From positions 1 through 64,000 of the forward strand of contig NZ_CP020100.1 of the NCBI RefSeq assembly GCF_002056295.1: a DNA stretch of 64,000 bases. Reading direction: 5' to 3'. This stretch comes from Halopseudomonas phragmitis (GTDB lineage: Bacteria; Pseudomonadota; Gammaproteobacteria; Pseudomonadales; Pseudomonadaceae). Numbering within the stretch: position 1 is the stretch's first letter; every line of letters starts with the position of its first letter. Both the position numbers and the translations under genes were made by a program. The notes under the pieces are model-generated. The model was not told the origin of the DNA and did no database searches. It saw only the letters and a program-made list of their open reading frames with translations. Of the stretch, positions 1 to 7,592 are shown piece after piece.

Positions 1-303
1 ATGAGCAAAAAAGCCCGCCCTTTCATTGACACCCTGCGCGACCTTGAAGGTGGACACCTGCTGGATGAACTCACAGGCGTGCAGCATGGACTGGTCGATT
101 CCATTCGCCACACCAACAAACCAGGCGAACTGACCATCAAGCTGACCTACAAACCAGACGGCTCAGGTCAGATGACCGTCAAGGCAGACGTCAAGTGCAA
201 AGAACCCACCCTGCAACGCGGAACCAGCCTGTTCTTCATGACACCTGAAGGCAACCTGACCCGCAAAGACCCACGCCACCTGATCTCCCTCTCCGGTCGG
301 TAG
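1..303 (+). CDS. phage-associated hypothetical protein (100 aa)
   Basis: This small hydrophilic protein reads from the first base of the window to a TAG at 301-303. It has no membrane segment or catalytic motif that I can recognise. Its lysine-rich, beta-strand-like middle and the ending KDPRHLISLSGR resemble uncharacterised proteins from Pseudomonas prophages (from memory, not searched). It runs in the same direction as the following phage genes, 73 bp before the DUF2303 gene, so it is probably in the same early operon. The start cannot be verified because the upstream bases lie outside the window; a longer gene is possible. Confidence 0.6.
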   Translation: MSKKARPFIDTLRDLEGGHLLDELTGVQHGLVDSIRHTNKPGELTIKLTYKPDGSGQMTVKADVKCKEPTLQRGTSLFFMTPEGNLTRKDPRHLISLSGR

Positions 304-376
304 AGGAAGAGCCAGCAGCGCAACTGCGCACAGCAGGCGAATAACCGCAGCAAAACCATTAATCAAGGAACCGAAC

Positions 377-1198
377 ATGAAAGACGCCATACAACACCTG
401 GTTGCCCTCAGCCAAGGGCTTGGTAAGCCAATTGAAGGCCATGGCCTGGCCTACCCTTTGGCCCTAGTGCCTGAAAATCTTGAGGTGCAAGACCTCGAAC
501 AACACTTGCCAGCCCCGGTGCGAGTCCGGCAACACATCTCAATGCTGGACGCAGAATCGTTTGTCGCCTATGTGAACCGATTCACCACCCCAGCCACCGC
601 TGTTTTTTGCAACGGCCCCACCGGGCGCACCTTCAAAGCCATCATTGACTACCACAAGCCTGAGCAGCCGAGCTGGGCCGACCACACTGTCAGTTACCAA
701 TGCCCAAGAACAGTTGAATGGAGCAACTGGAAAGACACAGACCGCAAAAAAATGGACCAGGCCAGCTTTGCCGAATTCATTGAGGACAACGTCAAAGACA
801 TCGTCCAGCCCGACCAAGACACACGCGCCCCCAGCGCCGCAGACATGCTAGAGATCAGCCGCACCCTGGAAGCCAAGAAAAACATCAGCTTCCGCCAGGG
901 AACCCGGCTGGACAATGGCCAAGTACAACTTACCTACAACGAACAGATCGACGGCCGCGCCGGCGAAACTGGCCAACTAGCGATTCCTGAGCAGTTCTAC
1001 ATTGGGATCAAACCGTTCCTGGGCGGCGACGCATTCTGTGTTCAAGCCCGCTTCCGCTATCGCATCCGTGAGGGCGCTCTGGTGATGTGGTTTGAACTGG
1101 TACGCCCAGACAAAGTGCTGGAAGAAGCCTACAACGCCGTCCGCGCCAAGATAGCCACCGGCATCGGCACAGTACCGATGTACGAAGCCACCATCTAA
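377..1198 (+). CDS. DUF2303 (YfdQ-like) phage protein
   Basis: This 273-residue protein belongs, by recognition, to the DUF2303/YfdQ family found in the early regions of temperate phages of enterobacteria and pseudomonads. The family has no established biochemical role. Features that agree are an N-terminal half with the ATAVFCNGPTG and IIDYH segments, a central NWKDTDRKKMDQ stretch, and a C-terminal half rich in beta-strands. There is no signal peptide or membrane segment, so it is cytoplasmic. The ATG at 377 is preceded by AAGGAA at a good distance. In other prophages the gene sits near recombination or DNA-modification genes, as here, where methyltransferases follow about 2.4 kb downstream. 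The assignment to the family is fairly sure; function is unknown. Confidence 0.75.
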   Translation: MKDAIQHLVALSQGLGKPIEGHGLAYPLALVPENLEVQDLEQHLPAPVRVRQHISMLDAESFVAYVNRFTTPATAVFCNGPTGRTFKAIIDYHKPEQPSWADHTVSYQCPRTVEWSNWKDTDRKKMDQASFAEFIEDNVKDIVQPDQDTRAPSAADMLEISRTLEAKKNISFRQGTRLDNGQVQLTYNEQIDGRAGETGQLAIPEQFYIGIKPFLGGDAFCVQARFRYRIREGALVMWFELVRPDKVLEEAYNAVRAKIATGIGTVPMYEATI

Positions 1199-1263
1199 AC
1201 ACAGCCACGCCCGCCGCCGCCACCTACCACAACCGTCCGGCGGCGGGCACAGGAGACACAGCC

Positions 1264-1695
1264 ATGTCAGCAACCACCGCACTCACCGCCACAGTCATCG
1301 CCCTGGCACTGCTCACCAGCGCCGCCACCTACTACGCCCTCACCGCCCGCGAACGCGGCCGGCAAATCGCCCAGATCGACTACAACCACCGCCTGCGCCT
1401 CCAGCGTGCAGAGATCCAGCAAGCCCAACAAGCCCTGGAGCACCACCGCACCAGCTACGCCGCCGCCCTGGAACAGATGGCCATCGACCACGACCACGCT
1501 ATCAACCAGCTCCGCGCCCCCACAGACCTCGATCTGCAACTCATCCAGCACATGGCCGAAAAGCTCAACCTCGCCTCCCAAGCCCTGCACGCCACCCAGC
1601 AATACAGCGACGCCAAAGCCGCCAAAAACCTCGCAGATCGCGGCCATCGCCTGCTCGAACGCCTGCGCCCCACCACCGCAGAGGAGGCCGCCTGA
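1264..1695 (+). CDS. small membrane-anchored coiled-coil phage protein
   Basis: This 143-residue protein is not one I recognise. It has a single hydrophobic N-terminal segment at about residues 5-27, then a charged, glutamine- and alanine-rich helical stretch at about 35-85 with coiled-coil character. A second helical section ends at EEAA. The ATG at 1264 is preceded by AGGAG at 1251-1255. Its stop codon overlaps the next gene's start as ATGA-type TGATG at 1693-1697, so it is translationally coupled within the phage operon. It could anchor a complex to the inner membrane or act like the Rz-type or superinfection-exclusion proteins of phages, but nothing in the sequence settles this. Confidence 0.6.
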   Translation: MSATTALTATVIALALLTSAATYYALTARERGRQIAQIDYNHRLRLQRAEIQQAQQALEHHRTSYAAALEQMAIDHDHAINQLRAPTDLDLQLIQHMAEKLNLASQALHATQQYSDAKAAKNLADRGHRLLERLRPTTAEEAA

Positions 1696-1988
1696 TGGCA
1701 CGCAAAGACATCATCTGTGAAGACGAAAAAGCCGTCACCGACGAAATCGCCGGCCACCGCGACAGCCGCTACCGGCTCATTATCAGCCACCCCTACGTCC
1801 GGCTGATCAAAGAAAAAGGGATTGAAGTCGACCACATCCGCGACCTCAACCCCAACGAACGCCGCGCCCTCGCCACCATCAACTGGCTGGACGCCGAAAT
1901 CAAAAGGCTCGAAGCCATCCTCTATCAATTCGAGACCGGGAAACTCGCCGCCCAACACCGCGCCGAATGCCTGCGGGAGATTGCCTGA
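1695..1988 (+). CDS. phage hypothetical protein (97 aa)
   Basis: This is a 97-residue, strongly charged, mostly helical protein that I do not recognise. The C-terminal half (about residues 50-95) has a long amphipathic helix and could form a coiled coil. There is no membrane segment and no metal-binding cluster. It starts by overlapping the previous stop, with GAGGAGG just upstream at 1681-1687, and its own TGA at 1986-1988 overlaps the ATG of the HD-domain gene. The strict head-to-tail overlaps on both sides make a real translated gene likely even without a family assignment. Confidence 0.6.
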   Translation: MARKDIICEDEKAVTDEIAGHRDSRYRLIISHPYVRLIKEKGIEVDHIRDLNPNERRALATINWLDAEIKRLEAILYQFETGKLAAQHRAECLREIA

Positions 1989-3217
1989 TGAACCACGACA
2001 TGTACCTCAGCACATTCAGCGGCGCCAAACTGAGCCTGATCGACCCAGACCCGCGCAGCATCCACATCAGCGACATTGCCCAGGGCCTGGCACATCAATA
2101 CCGGTTCAACGGGCACAGCCACCCGACCTACACCGTCGCCCAGCACAGCGTATTCGTTAGCCACCAGGTGCCCGCCGAACATGCCCTGCAGGCCCTGCTG
2201 CACGACGCCACAGAAGCCTACATCGGCGACCTGCCAGCCCCGGCCAAAGCCCTGTGCCCAGATTACAAAACCCTGGAACAGCGCCTGCACGCCGCCATCA
2301 TGGAACGCTTCGAGCTACCCGAAGCCCTCAGCCCCGCGGTAAAACACGCCGACCTAGTGGCCCTAGCCACAGAAAAACGCGACCTCATGCCCCAATGCGC
2401 CGACGACCACTGGCCCATGCTCGACAGCATCGAGCCCGCGCCCCAGCAACTGGGCGTCAGCTTGCCCCCAGACCAAGCCCGCACCCAGTTCCTGATGCGC
2501 TTCCGCGAACTGATGCAGCCCAAAAGTTACCCAACAGGCGGGATCATGCCAACAAGCAACTCGCCAAAAATGGCGACTAATGAGGCTAATTCCGTAGAAG
2601 TCGCCAAAAATGGCGCCCCGCAACTCAGTTCGCTTTGCCGCCCCACTCAGCAGTATTACTGGCGGCATCTGATCGGCGAGCCCATTACAGATAATGTCGA
2701 CCCGCTGACCCTTGCCGAGGAACGAATAACCAAATTCCGAGCCCACCTGACCATCACCAGCAATCCGGAAGCACTGGAAGTACTGACAGAAACCGACATC
2801 AAGAGAGCATTTGAGCGCCAGAAAATCGAGCGTGAACGCGCTGAGCTGCAGCACATCATCTCAGCAGCCGCCAATGCCAATGAATACTGCCAAGCCAACA
2901 ATATCGGCCAGTTCGGCGAAAGTGCCATTCAGGCACTGATCGACGATCACAAGCGGCTGCTCGGCATTAAACCCGGTTGCCCACCACAACCCCCACTCGC
3001 CCGAAAACACACCGGCATGCGCATCTGCGCCGCAGGTCTACTTGGCCGGGTCGGTGGCCGCCTCAAGTTCGGAGCCCAGCACATGCTGCAGCATCTAACC
3101 GAAATGGCGACCAGGTACTACAGCGGCGACATCACAGCCGTCGACGAATTCCTGCAGCTCTACTGCCTCGACGACAAACGCCCGAGCCAACCGGACCAGC
3201 AGCAGGTGCAGCCATGA
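1988..3217 (+). CDS. HD-domain hydrolase fused to an unknown C-terminal domain
   Basis: This 409-residue protein has two parts. Residues about 1-175 form an HD-superfamily phosphohydrolase of the phage YfdR type: the metal-binding set is visible as H in TVAQHS, HD in ALLHDATEAY and a later D in KHADLVAL. Related HD proteins hydrolyse (deoxy)nucleotides, so a role in nucleotide-pool control during infection is a reasonable inference. After a low-complexity linker (about 178-210) comes a helical domain of about 200 residues that I do not recognise. The start at 1988 overlaps the previous stop; an in-frame ATG 21 bp upstream lies inside the previous gene and is less likely. The linker DNA holds two identical palindromes, suggesting that two originally separate reading frames were joined. 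Confidence 0.7.
   Translation: MNHDMYLSTFSGAKLSLIDPDPRSIHISDIAQGLAHQYRFNGHSHPTYTVAQHSVFVSHQVPAEHALQALLHDATEAYIGDLPAPAKALCPDYKTLEQRLHAAIMERFELPEALSPAVKHADLVALATEKRDLMPQCADDHWPMLDSIEPAPQQLGVSLPPDQARTQFLMRFRELMQPKSYPTGGIMPTSNSPKMATNEANSVEVAKNGAPQLSSLCRPTQQYYWRHLIGEPITDNVDPLTLAEERITKFRAHLTITSNPEALEVLTETDIKRAFERQKIERERAELQHIISAAANANEYCQANNIGQFGESAIQALIDDHKRLLGIKPGCPPQPPLARKHTGMRICAAGLLGRVGGRLKFGAQHMLQHLTEMATRYYSGDITAVDEFLQLYCLDDKRPSQPDQQQVQP
2561..2615. repeat. paired 15-bp palindromes inside the HD gene linker
   Basis: The sequence TCGCCAAAAATGGCG occurs at 2561-2575 and again at 2601-2615, with start points exactly 40 bp apart. Each copy is an inverted repeat, CGCCA/TGGCG around AAAA, and the first is extended to TCGCCA/TGGCGA. 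They lie within the coding sequence between the HD domain and the unknown domain. Such a pair resembles repressor operators or protein-binding hairpins of phages. Function is inferred only. Confidence 0.5.
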
Positions 3218-3633
3218 CTGACAAACGATTCGATAAGCCGTCCGTGCTGGAGGCAGAACCGGATAACCGTCTGCCAGATCATGTCGCATTGGCGCTGGAC
3301 AATCTTGTCTACGACAACTACGAGCGTAGCCAGGCTGGGAGTCGGGCAAGACAGGCCGATGCCGATTTGATCCGCTATGCCATAGCATCATCCACTGCTG
3401 CGCCGGATGTGGCGGGGTTGCCCTTTGTCCGTAAAGTCCTCGAAAAGCTGGACCGATTTCACGAGTGCGCTATGGACGATGAAGGTGTCGATATTGGTCG
3501 GCACTGGCTCGATATTCTGACTCGCCTCGGCCTACTGAACCGAGTCCAGAGAAGCCCGGCGCGATGGGAAATGACGGCGCAGGCTGAGGACGCCCTCGCC
3601 GCCCACCAGCAGCGGGAGGCCGGCCAACCATGA
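3214..3633 (+). CDS. phage hypothetical protein, possible winged-helix C-terminus
   Basis: This 139-residue protein is not one I recognise. The N-terminal half is helical and acidic. The C-terminal part (about residues 90-130), with HWLDILTRLGLL followed by a short basic strand and a helix, has the look of a small winged-helix fold, but I cannot claim DNA binding. The ATG at 3214 overlaps the previous TGA (ATGA), and its own TGA overlaps the start of the cytosine methyltransferase gene, so it is coupled to both. An in-frame upstream extension to 2977 exists but runs inside the HD gene and is rejected. Confidence 0.6.
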   Translation: MTDKRFDKPSVLEAEPDNRLPDHVALALDNLVYDNYERSQAGSRARQADADLIRYAIASSTAAPDVAGLPFVRKVLEKLDRFHECAMDDEGVDIGRHWLDILTRLGLLNRVQRSPARWEMTAQAEDALAAHQQREAGQP

Positions 3634-5189
3634 CCCAATTCCGCATCCACCCCCAGCCCGCATTCAACTTCAGCGGCCTGGTCATCGACAACTTCGCCGG
3701 CGGCGGCGGGGCCAGCACAGGCATAGAAATGGCCCTCGGTCGGCCGGTTGATATCGCCGTCAACCACGACCCCGAAGCCGTGGCCATGCACGACATCAAC
3801 CACCCGCACACCCGGCACTACTGCGAAAGCGTCTGGGACATCGACCCGCGCACAATCACCCAGGGCCGACCCGTGGATCTGTGTTGGTTCAGCCCAGACT
3901 GCAAGCATTTCAGCAAAGCCAAAGGCGGCACCCCGGTCAGCAAGAAAATTCGCGGCCTCGCCTGGGTAACCCTACGCTATGCCGCAACCGTGCGCCCCCG
4001 CGTGATCATGCTCGAGAACGTCGAAGAGTTCATCACCTGGGGCCCTATCGGCAGCGACGGCAGACCCTGCCCGCGCAACAAAGGCCGCACTTTTTCCAGC
4101 TTCGTCAACGCCCTGCGTCGCCACGGCTACCAAGTCGAATGGCGCGAACTCCGCGCCTGCGACTTCGGCGCCCCAACCATCCGCAAGCGCCTGTTCCTCA
4201 TCGCCCGTTGCGACAGCCAGCCCATCGTCTGGCCAGAACCAACCCACGGCGACCCGAACAGCGAGGCGGTCAAAGCCAAGCGCCTCAAGCCCTGGCGCAC
4301 CGCCGGCGACATAATCGACTGGTCACTGCCATGCCCGTCGATTTTTGACCGCAAACGCCCATTGGCCGAGGCCACAATGCGCCGCATCGCCAGAGGTATT
4401 CAGCGTTATGTCATCAACTCTGCCGCACCCTTCCTGGTAAAGGTCAACCACGGCTACGACTATTTCAGAGGCCAGAGCCTGGGCGATCCACTGCAAACCC
4501 TAACCAGCAAGCTCGGCACCGGAGTGGTAGTCCCCACACTGGTCCAGGTCGGTTACGGCGAACGCCACGGCCAGGCTCCACGCGCCCCAGGCCTCGCCAA
4601 GCCGCTCGGAACAGTCGTAGCCGGAGGCGGCAAACACGCATTGGTAGCCGCGTTCCTTGCCAAGCACTACGGCGGCAACTACACCGGCCCTGGCGCCGGC
4701 CTGCAGGAGCCAACCCCGACCGTAACCACAGTCGATCACAACGCACTAGTGACCAGCCACCTGGTAAAGCTGCGCAACAACCAGCATAGCCAGGCCGTGA
4801 CAGATCCTGTGCCGACCATCACGGCGGGCGGCGGCCATGTCGGAGAAGTCCGCGCCTTCTTGCTCAAGTACTACGGCACCGGCGAAGGCCAGACCCTCAC
4901 CGACCCACTGCACACCGTAACCACCAAGGACCGCCACGCTCTGGTGATGATCAAGGGCGAACCCTACCAGATCGTCGACATCGGCATGCGCATGCTCGAA
5001 CCACACGAACTGTACGCCGCCCAAGGATTCCCGGCTGACTACATCCACGACCACACCGCTGGCGGGAAAAAACTCAGCAAAGCCGCCCAGGTCCGCATGT
5101 GTGGCAACAGCGTATGCCCACCCGTAGCCGCCGCTCTGGTCCGAGCCAACCTGGTTGATGTGCGCATTGATGGGAGGGAGGCAGCATGA
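3630..5189 (+). CDS. phage DNA (cytosine-5) methyltransferase
   Basis: This 519-residue enzyme would transfer a methyl group from S-adenosylmethionine to C5 of cytosine in a specific DNA site. Motif I is seen as DNFAGGGGAS (20-29), the catalytic-loop motif IV as FSPDCKHFS (87-95, nucleophile Cys91; most relatives have PPCQ), motif VI as ENVEEF (129-134), motif VIII as RKRLFLIAR (185-193) and motif X as GNSVCPP (492-498). Between VIII and X (about 268-440) the target-recognition region consists of roughly five degenerate repeats ending in a DPLxTVT-type unit. No restriction endonuclease gene is nearby, so it probably protects phage DNA. It overlaps the genes on both sides by 4 bp and is followed directly by an adenine methyltransferase. 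Confidence 0.88.
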   Translation: MTQFRIHPQPAFNFSGLVIDNFAGGGGASTGIEMALGRPVDIAVNHDPEAVAMHDINHPHTRHYCESVWDIDPRTITQGRPVDLCWFSPDCKHFSKAKGGTPVSKKIRGLAWVTLRYAATVRPRVIMLENVEEFITWGPIGSDGRPCPRNKGRTFSSFVNALRRHGYQVEWRELRACDFGAPTIRKRLFLIARCDSQPIVWPEPTHGDPNSEAVKAKRLKPWRTAGDIIDWSLPCPSIFDRKRPLAEATMRRIARGIQRYVINSAAPFLVKVNHGYDYFRGQSLGDPLQTLTSKLGTGVVVPTLVQVGYGERHGQAPRAPGLAKPLGTVVAGGGKHALVAAFLAKHYGGNYTGPGAGLQEPTPTVTTVDHNALVTSHLVKLRNNQHSQAVTDPVPTITAGGGHVGEVRAFLLKYYGTGEGQTLTDPLHTVTTKDRHALVMIKGEPYQIVDIGMRMLEPHELYAAQGFPADYIHDHTAGGKKLSKAAQVRMCGNSVCPPVAAALVRANLVDVRIDGREAA

Positions 5190-6031
5190 TCACGAACCCA
5201 GTCATTCGTTACCACGGCGGCAAGTTTCGCCTAGCACCGTGGATTATCGAACACATGCCACCACACCAAACGTATGTAGAGCCGTTTGGAGGTGCTGCCG
5301 GCGTATTGATGCAAAAGCCCCGCAGCTACGCCGAGGTTTATAACGATCTGGACGGTGAAATCGTCAACCTGTTTCGCGTCATGCAAGATCCAGCACAACG
5401 CGATCGACTCGCCGAGCTACTTGTCTGCACCCCGTATGCTCGGAGCGAGTTTGAACTGGCCTTCGAGCTAACATCCGACCCGGTAGAAATCGCCCGCCGC
5501 ACTATCATCCGCGCCGAAATGGGCTTCGGCTCTGCCGGCGCAACCAAGGGCAGCACCGGATTCCGAATCGACACAGCCCGAAAATACGCGACCGCCCAGC
5601 ATATCTGGCTGCGTTTCCCGGAACGCCTGGCCGGCATCGGCCAGCGCCTGGCCGGCGTACTCATCGAAAACCGAAACGCGATCGAGGTAATGCTGAATCA
5701 TGACAGCCCAGAGACCCTGCACTTCGTAGACCCGCCCTATGTACACAGCACGAGAAGCCTGGGCGGCAACCGCTACTATCGCCACGAAATGAGCGACAGC
5801 GATCACCAGGATCTGCTCAACACCCTGAAAAACCTCAAAGGCATGATCATCCTGAGCGGCTACCAATCAGACCTCTACTCCAAACAGTTACAAGGCTGGA
5901 TCATCAACAGCAAAAGCGTCGCTTGCGCAGCAGGCCGCGGATCAGCCAAACGGCAAGAATCCATCTGGCTGAATCCAGCCTGCGCCGATGCCCTGAACCA
6001 GCGCGGCCTCCCACTGGAGGTGACCGCATGA
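5186..6031 (+). CDS. phage DNA N6-adenine methyltransferase (D12/Dam class)
   Basis: This 281-residue protein is a class D12 (Dam-like, alpha group) adenine methyltransferase. The N-terminal RYHGGKFRLAPWI stretch and the SAM-binding motif YVEPFGGAAGVL (about 30-41) are typical, the FxGxG position reading FGGAAG. The catalytic motif is DPPY (about residues 180-183). It would methylate adenine in a short DNA target, possibly GATC, but the specificity cannot be read from the sequence. The start overlaps the stop of the cytosine methyltransferase, so the two are translationally coupled. The pairing suggests that this island modifies its DNA on both bases to avoid host restriction. No restriction partner is present within the window. 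Confidence 0.88.
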   Translation: MITNPVIRYHGGKFRLAPWIIEHMPPHQTYVEPFGGAAGVLMQKPRSYAEVYNDLDGEIVNLFRVMQDPAQRDRLAELLVCTPYARSEFELAFELTSDPVEIARRTIIRAEMGFGSAGATKGSTGFRIDTARKYATAQHIWLRFPERLAGIGQRLAGVLIENRNAIEVMLNHDSPETLHFVDPPYVHSTRSLGGNRYYRHEMSDSDHQDLLNTLKNLKGMIILSGYQSDLYSKQLQGWIINSKSVACAAGRGSAKRQESIWLNPACADALNQRGLPLEVTA

Positions 6032-6168
6032 CCACAAAAACCCCCATGGCCATCCGCCCACTCGACCTACAGAACATTTGCGACATCTGCCACCAGCGCC
6101 GCAATCAGGGCAACCACGCCCGCTGCTCGCAGCGTCGGCAGGAACTGAACAGGAGGGAGGCTAAGTGA
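6028..6168 (+). CDS. 46-aa phage protein with possible zinc-binding cysteines
   Basis: This very short protein begins at the ATG at 6028, overlapping the end of the adenine methyltransferase gene, with GGAGG at 6017-6021 as a well-placed ribosome site. The middle carries CDIC, then HQRR, then HARC, giving a CxxC...H...C set that could bind one zinc ion, and the tail is basic. It ends in TGA overlapping the GTG of the AlpA-like gene. The tight coupling on both sides and the strong ribosome site argue that it is translated. The function is unknown; a small DNA-binding or regulatory protein is a guess from the basic tail and cysteines. Confidence 0.55.
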   Translation: MTTKTPMAIRPLDLQNICDICHQRRNQGNHARCSQRRQELNRREAK

Positions 6169-6362
6169 CTATCGAACAAGTAGACCGCCTGCTGACAGTC
6201 AAAGAAGTGCTGGCCATGGTCGCAATTGGAAAAACCAAACTCTACGAAATGATCCAGTTAGAAGAGTTTCCAGAGCCGATCAAACTGGGGCAAATGTCCC
6301 GCTGGTCACTGCTCGAAGTGCAAGAATGGATCACGCAACAGAAAAATAACCGGGCGGCCTAG
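6165..6362 (+). CDS. AlpA-family DNA-binding regulator / excisionase-like protein
   Basis: This 65-residue protein is a small MerR-like helix-turn-helix protein of the AlpA family: LLTVKEVLAMVAIGKTKLYE is the helix-turn-helix, and FPEPIKLG followed by RWSLLEVQEWI is the usual wing and final helix. Members activate integrase transcription or act as excisionases in prophages and islands. The start is a GTG at 6165 behind the strong site AGGAGGGAGG at 6151-6160, overlapping the preceding stop. Its TAG shares bases with the stop codon of the convergent integrase gene, so the two genes meet end to end. It therefore probably governs integration or excision of this element. Confidence 0.85.
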   Translation: MTIEQVDRLLTVKEVLAMVAIGKTKLYEMIQLEEFPEPIKLGQMSRWSLLEVQEWITQQKNNRAA

Positions 6363-7546
6363 CCAGCCCGGTATTTTCGCTCAGCCTCAATACAGTAATC
6401 CTGCCACCACTGCATCAGGCCCACACGCTCATCCAGGTACTGAGCGTGATTGTATGCCGCCTTGGTCTTGTTATCCTCAGCATGGGCAAGTTGCATTTCG
6501 ATCACCTCGCCACGGAACAACCCTGAGTCGTATAGATGGGTCGAGGCAGTCGCCCGAAAGTCATGGCACGAGAACCCCTTAAAGCCCAGCCTCTCAAGAG
6601 CCCTGTTCAGGGTTGAGCCGTCAATCGGCTTGCCCGGATGGCGCAGCCCGGGGAACATCAACTCACCAGCCCCCGTGATAGCCCTCAACTCTCGCAACAG
6701 CTCAACCGCTCGTGCCGGCAACGGCACCAGGTGTCGGCGGCGCTTCTTCATCAGCTCAGGGGGAATGTCCCAAATTGCCGCATCCAGATCCACATGCTCC
6801 CAGCGCCCGCGCCGCAGCTCAACCGTTCGAACGAACAGCAGCTGCAGCAGCTCCAGCGCAATCACATTCGCCCTGAACCCACCGTAACCAGACAGCTCAG
6901 CCCGGAACCGCCCTATTTCCTCGGCACTCATCGCCGTGCTGTGCTCAACCGGCGGACGAACAAACGCCCCATAAAGTGCCGCAGCAGGATCTGCATCGGC
7001 GCGCAGCGTGCGAACTGCAAACCGGTACATCTGCGACACCCAGTTGATCATCGATATGGCGTAGTAGCGAGCCCCGCGCCGTTCCATTCGCTGCAGACAC
7101 TCAAGCAGCATCGCCGCCGTCACATCACGCACAGGCACCCGCCCTATGTATGGGAACAGGTTACGAGTGAACGCCCGGGTCAGCTGCGCCCTGTATCCAT
7201 CGCTGACCCCCTCCTTGCTGGCGATCCACTCCAGCGCGACCTGCCTGAACGTGTTGCCGTTCTCGGCCAACTGCTTTGCCCGCTCAGTCTGCCGAACATG
7301 CGCCGGGTGCCGCCCCTCTTTGACCAGCACCCGGGCTTTATCGCGCTCGGCCCGAGCATCCGCTAAACTCAGCTCCGGGTACTCACCCAGAGCAAAAACG
7401 TTCTCTTTGCCGTCCAGCTTGTAGCGGTACCGCCAAAACTTGCCACCCGTAGGGCGCACCTCTACATATAAGCCCCGCGAGTCGCTGAGCTTTCGGGGTT
7501 TATCACCCGGCTTGGCCTGCCGTATCTGGACATCCGTGAGGGGCAT
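6359..7546 (-). CDS. tyrosine-type site-specific integrase (P4 family)
   Basis: This 395-residue recombinase catalyses integration and excision of the element. The N-terminal DUF4102-type domain is present (about 1-85, with GLYVEV and GKFWRYRY), then a SAM-like core-binding domain, then the catalytic domain. All catalytic residues appear: Arg240 in RTVEL, Lys267/268 in MKKRR, His328 and Arg331 in CHDFRATAS, His355 in QLAHAE and the nucleophile Tyr365 in AAYNHAQYL. It therefore looks intact. I chose the ATG at 7546 because the family starts with MPLTD-like sequences; an ATG at 7639 would add 31 unusual residues. The gene is convergent with the AlpA-like gene and marks the right edge of the island. 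Confidence 0.92.
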   Translation of the reverse strand: MPLTDVQIRQAKPGDKPRKLSDSRGLYVEVRPTGGKFWRYRYKLDGKENVFALGEYPELSLADARAERDKARVLVKEGRHPAHVRQTERAKQLAENGNTFRQVALEWIASKEGVSDGYRAQLTRAFTRNLFPYIGRVPVRDVTAAMLLECLQRMERRGARYYAISMINWVSQMYRFAVRTLRADADPAAALYGAFVRPPVEHSTAMSAEEIGRFRAELSGYGGFRANVIALELLQLLFVRTVELRRGRWEHVDLDAAIWDIPPELMKKRRRHLVPLPARAVELLRELRAITGAGELMFPGLRHPGKPIDGSTLNRALERLGFKGFSCHDFRATASTHLYDSGLFRGEVIEMQLAHAEDNKTKAAYNHAQYLDERVGLMQWWQDYCIEAERKYRAG

Positions 7547-7592
7547 AGCGGGTATCGTCTCCGACTCAAAATACCCCGCTTTTATACCCGCT
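7547..7592. promoter_or_regulatory. triple ATACCC(C)GCT repeat over the integrase start
   Basis: AGCGGGTAT directly abuts the integrase start codon at 7547-7555. Its reverse complement recurs twice as ATACCCCGCT (7571-7580) and ATACCCGCT (7584-7592). The arrangement, one inverted and two tandem copies in 46 bp, fits arm-type integrase sites or binding sites of the AlpA-like protein that control the integrase. The role is inferred. Confidence 0.45.

Noticed and set aside
3630..6031. A restriction-modification or BREX/DISARM-like defence system
   Set aside because: Only the methyltransferases are present; there are no nuclease, helicase or PglZ-type genes in the visible part.
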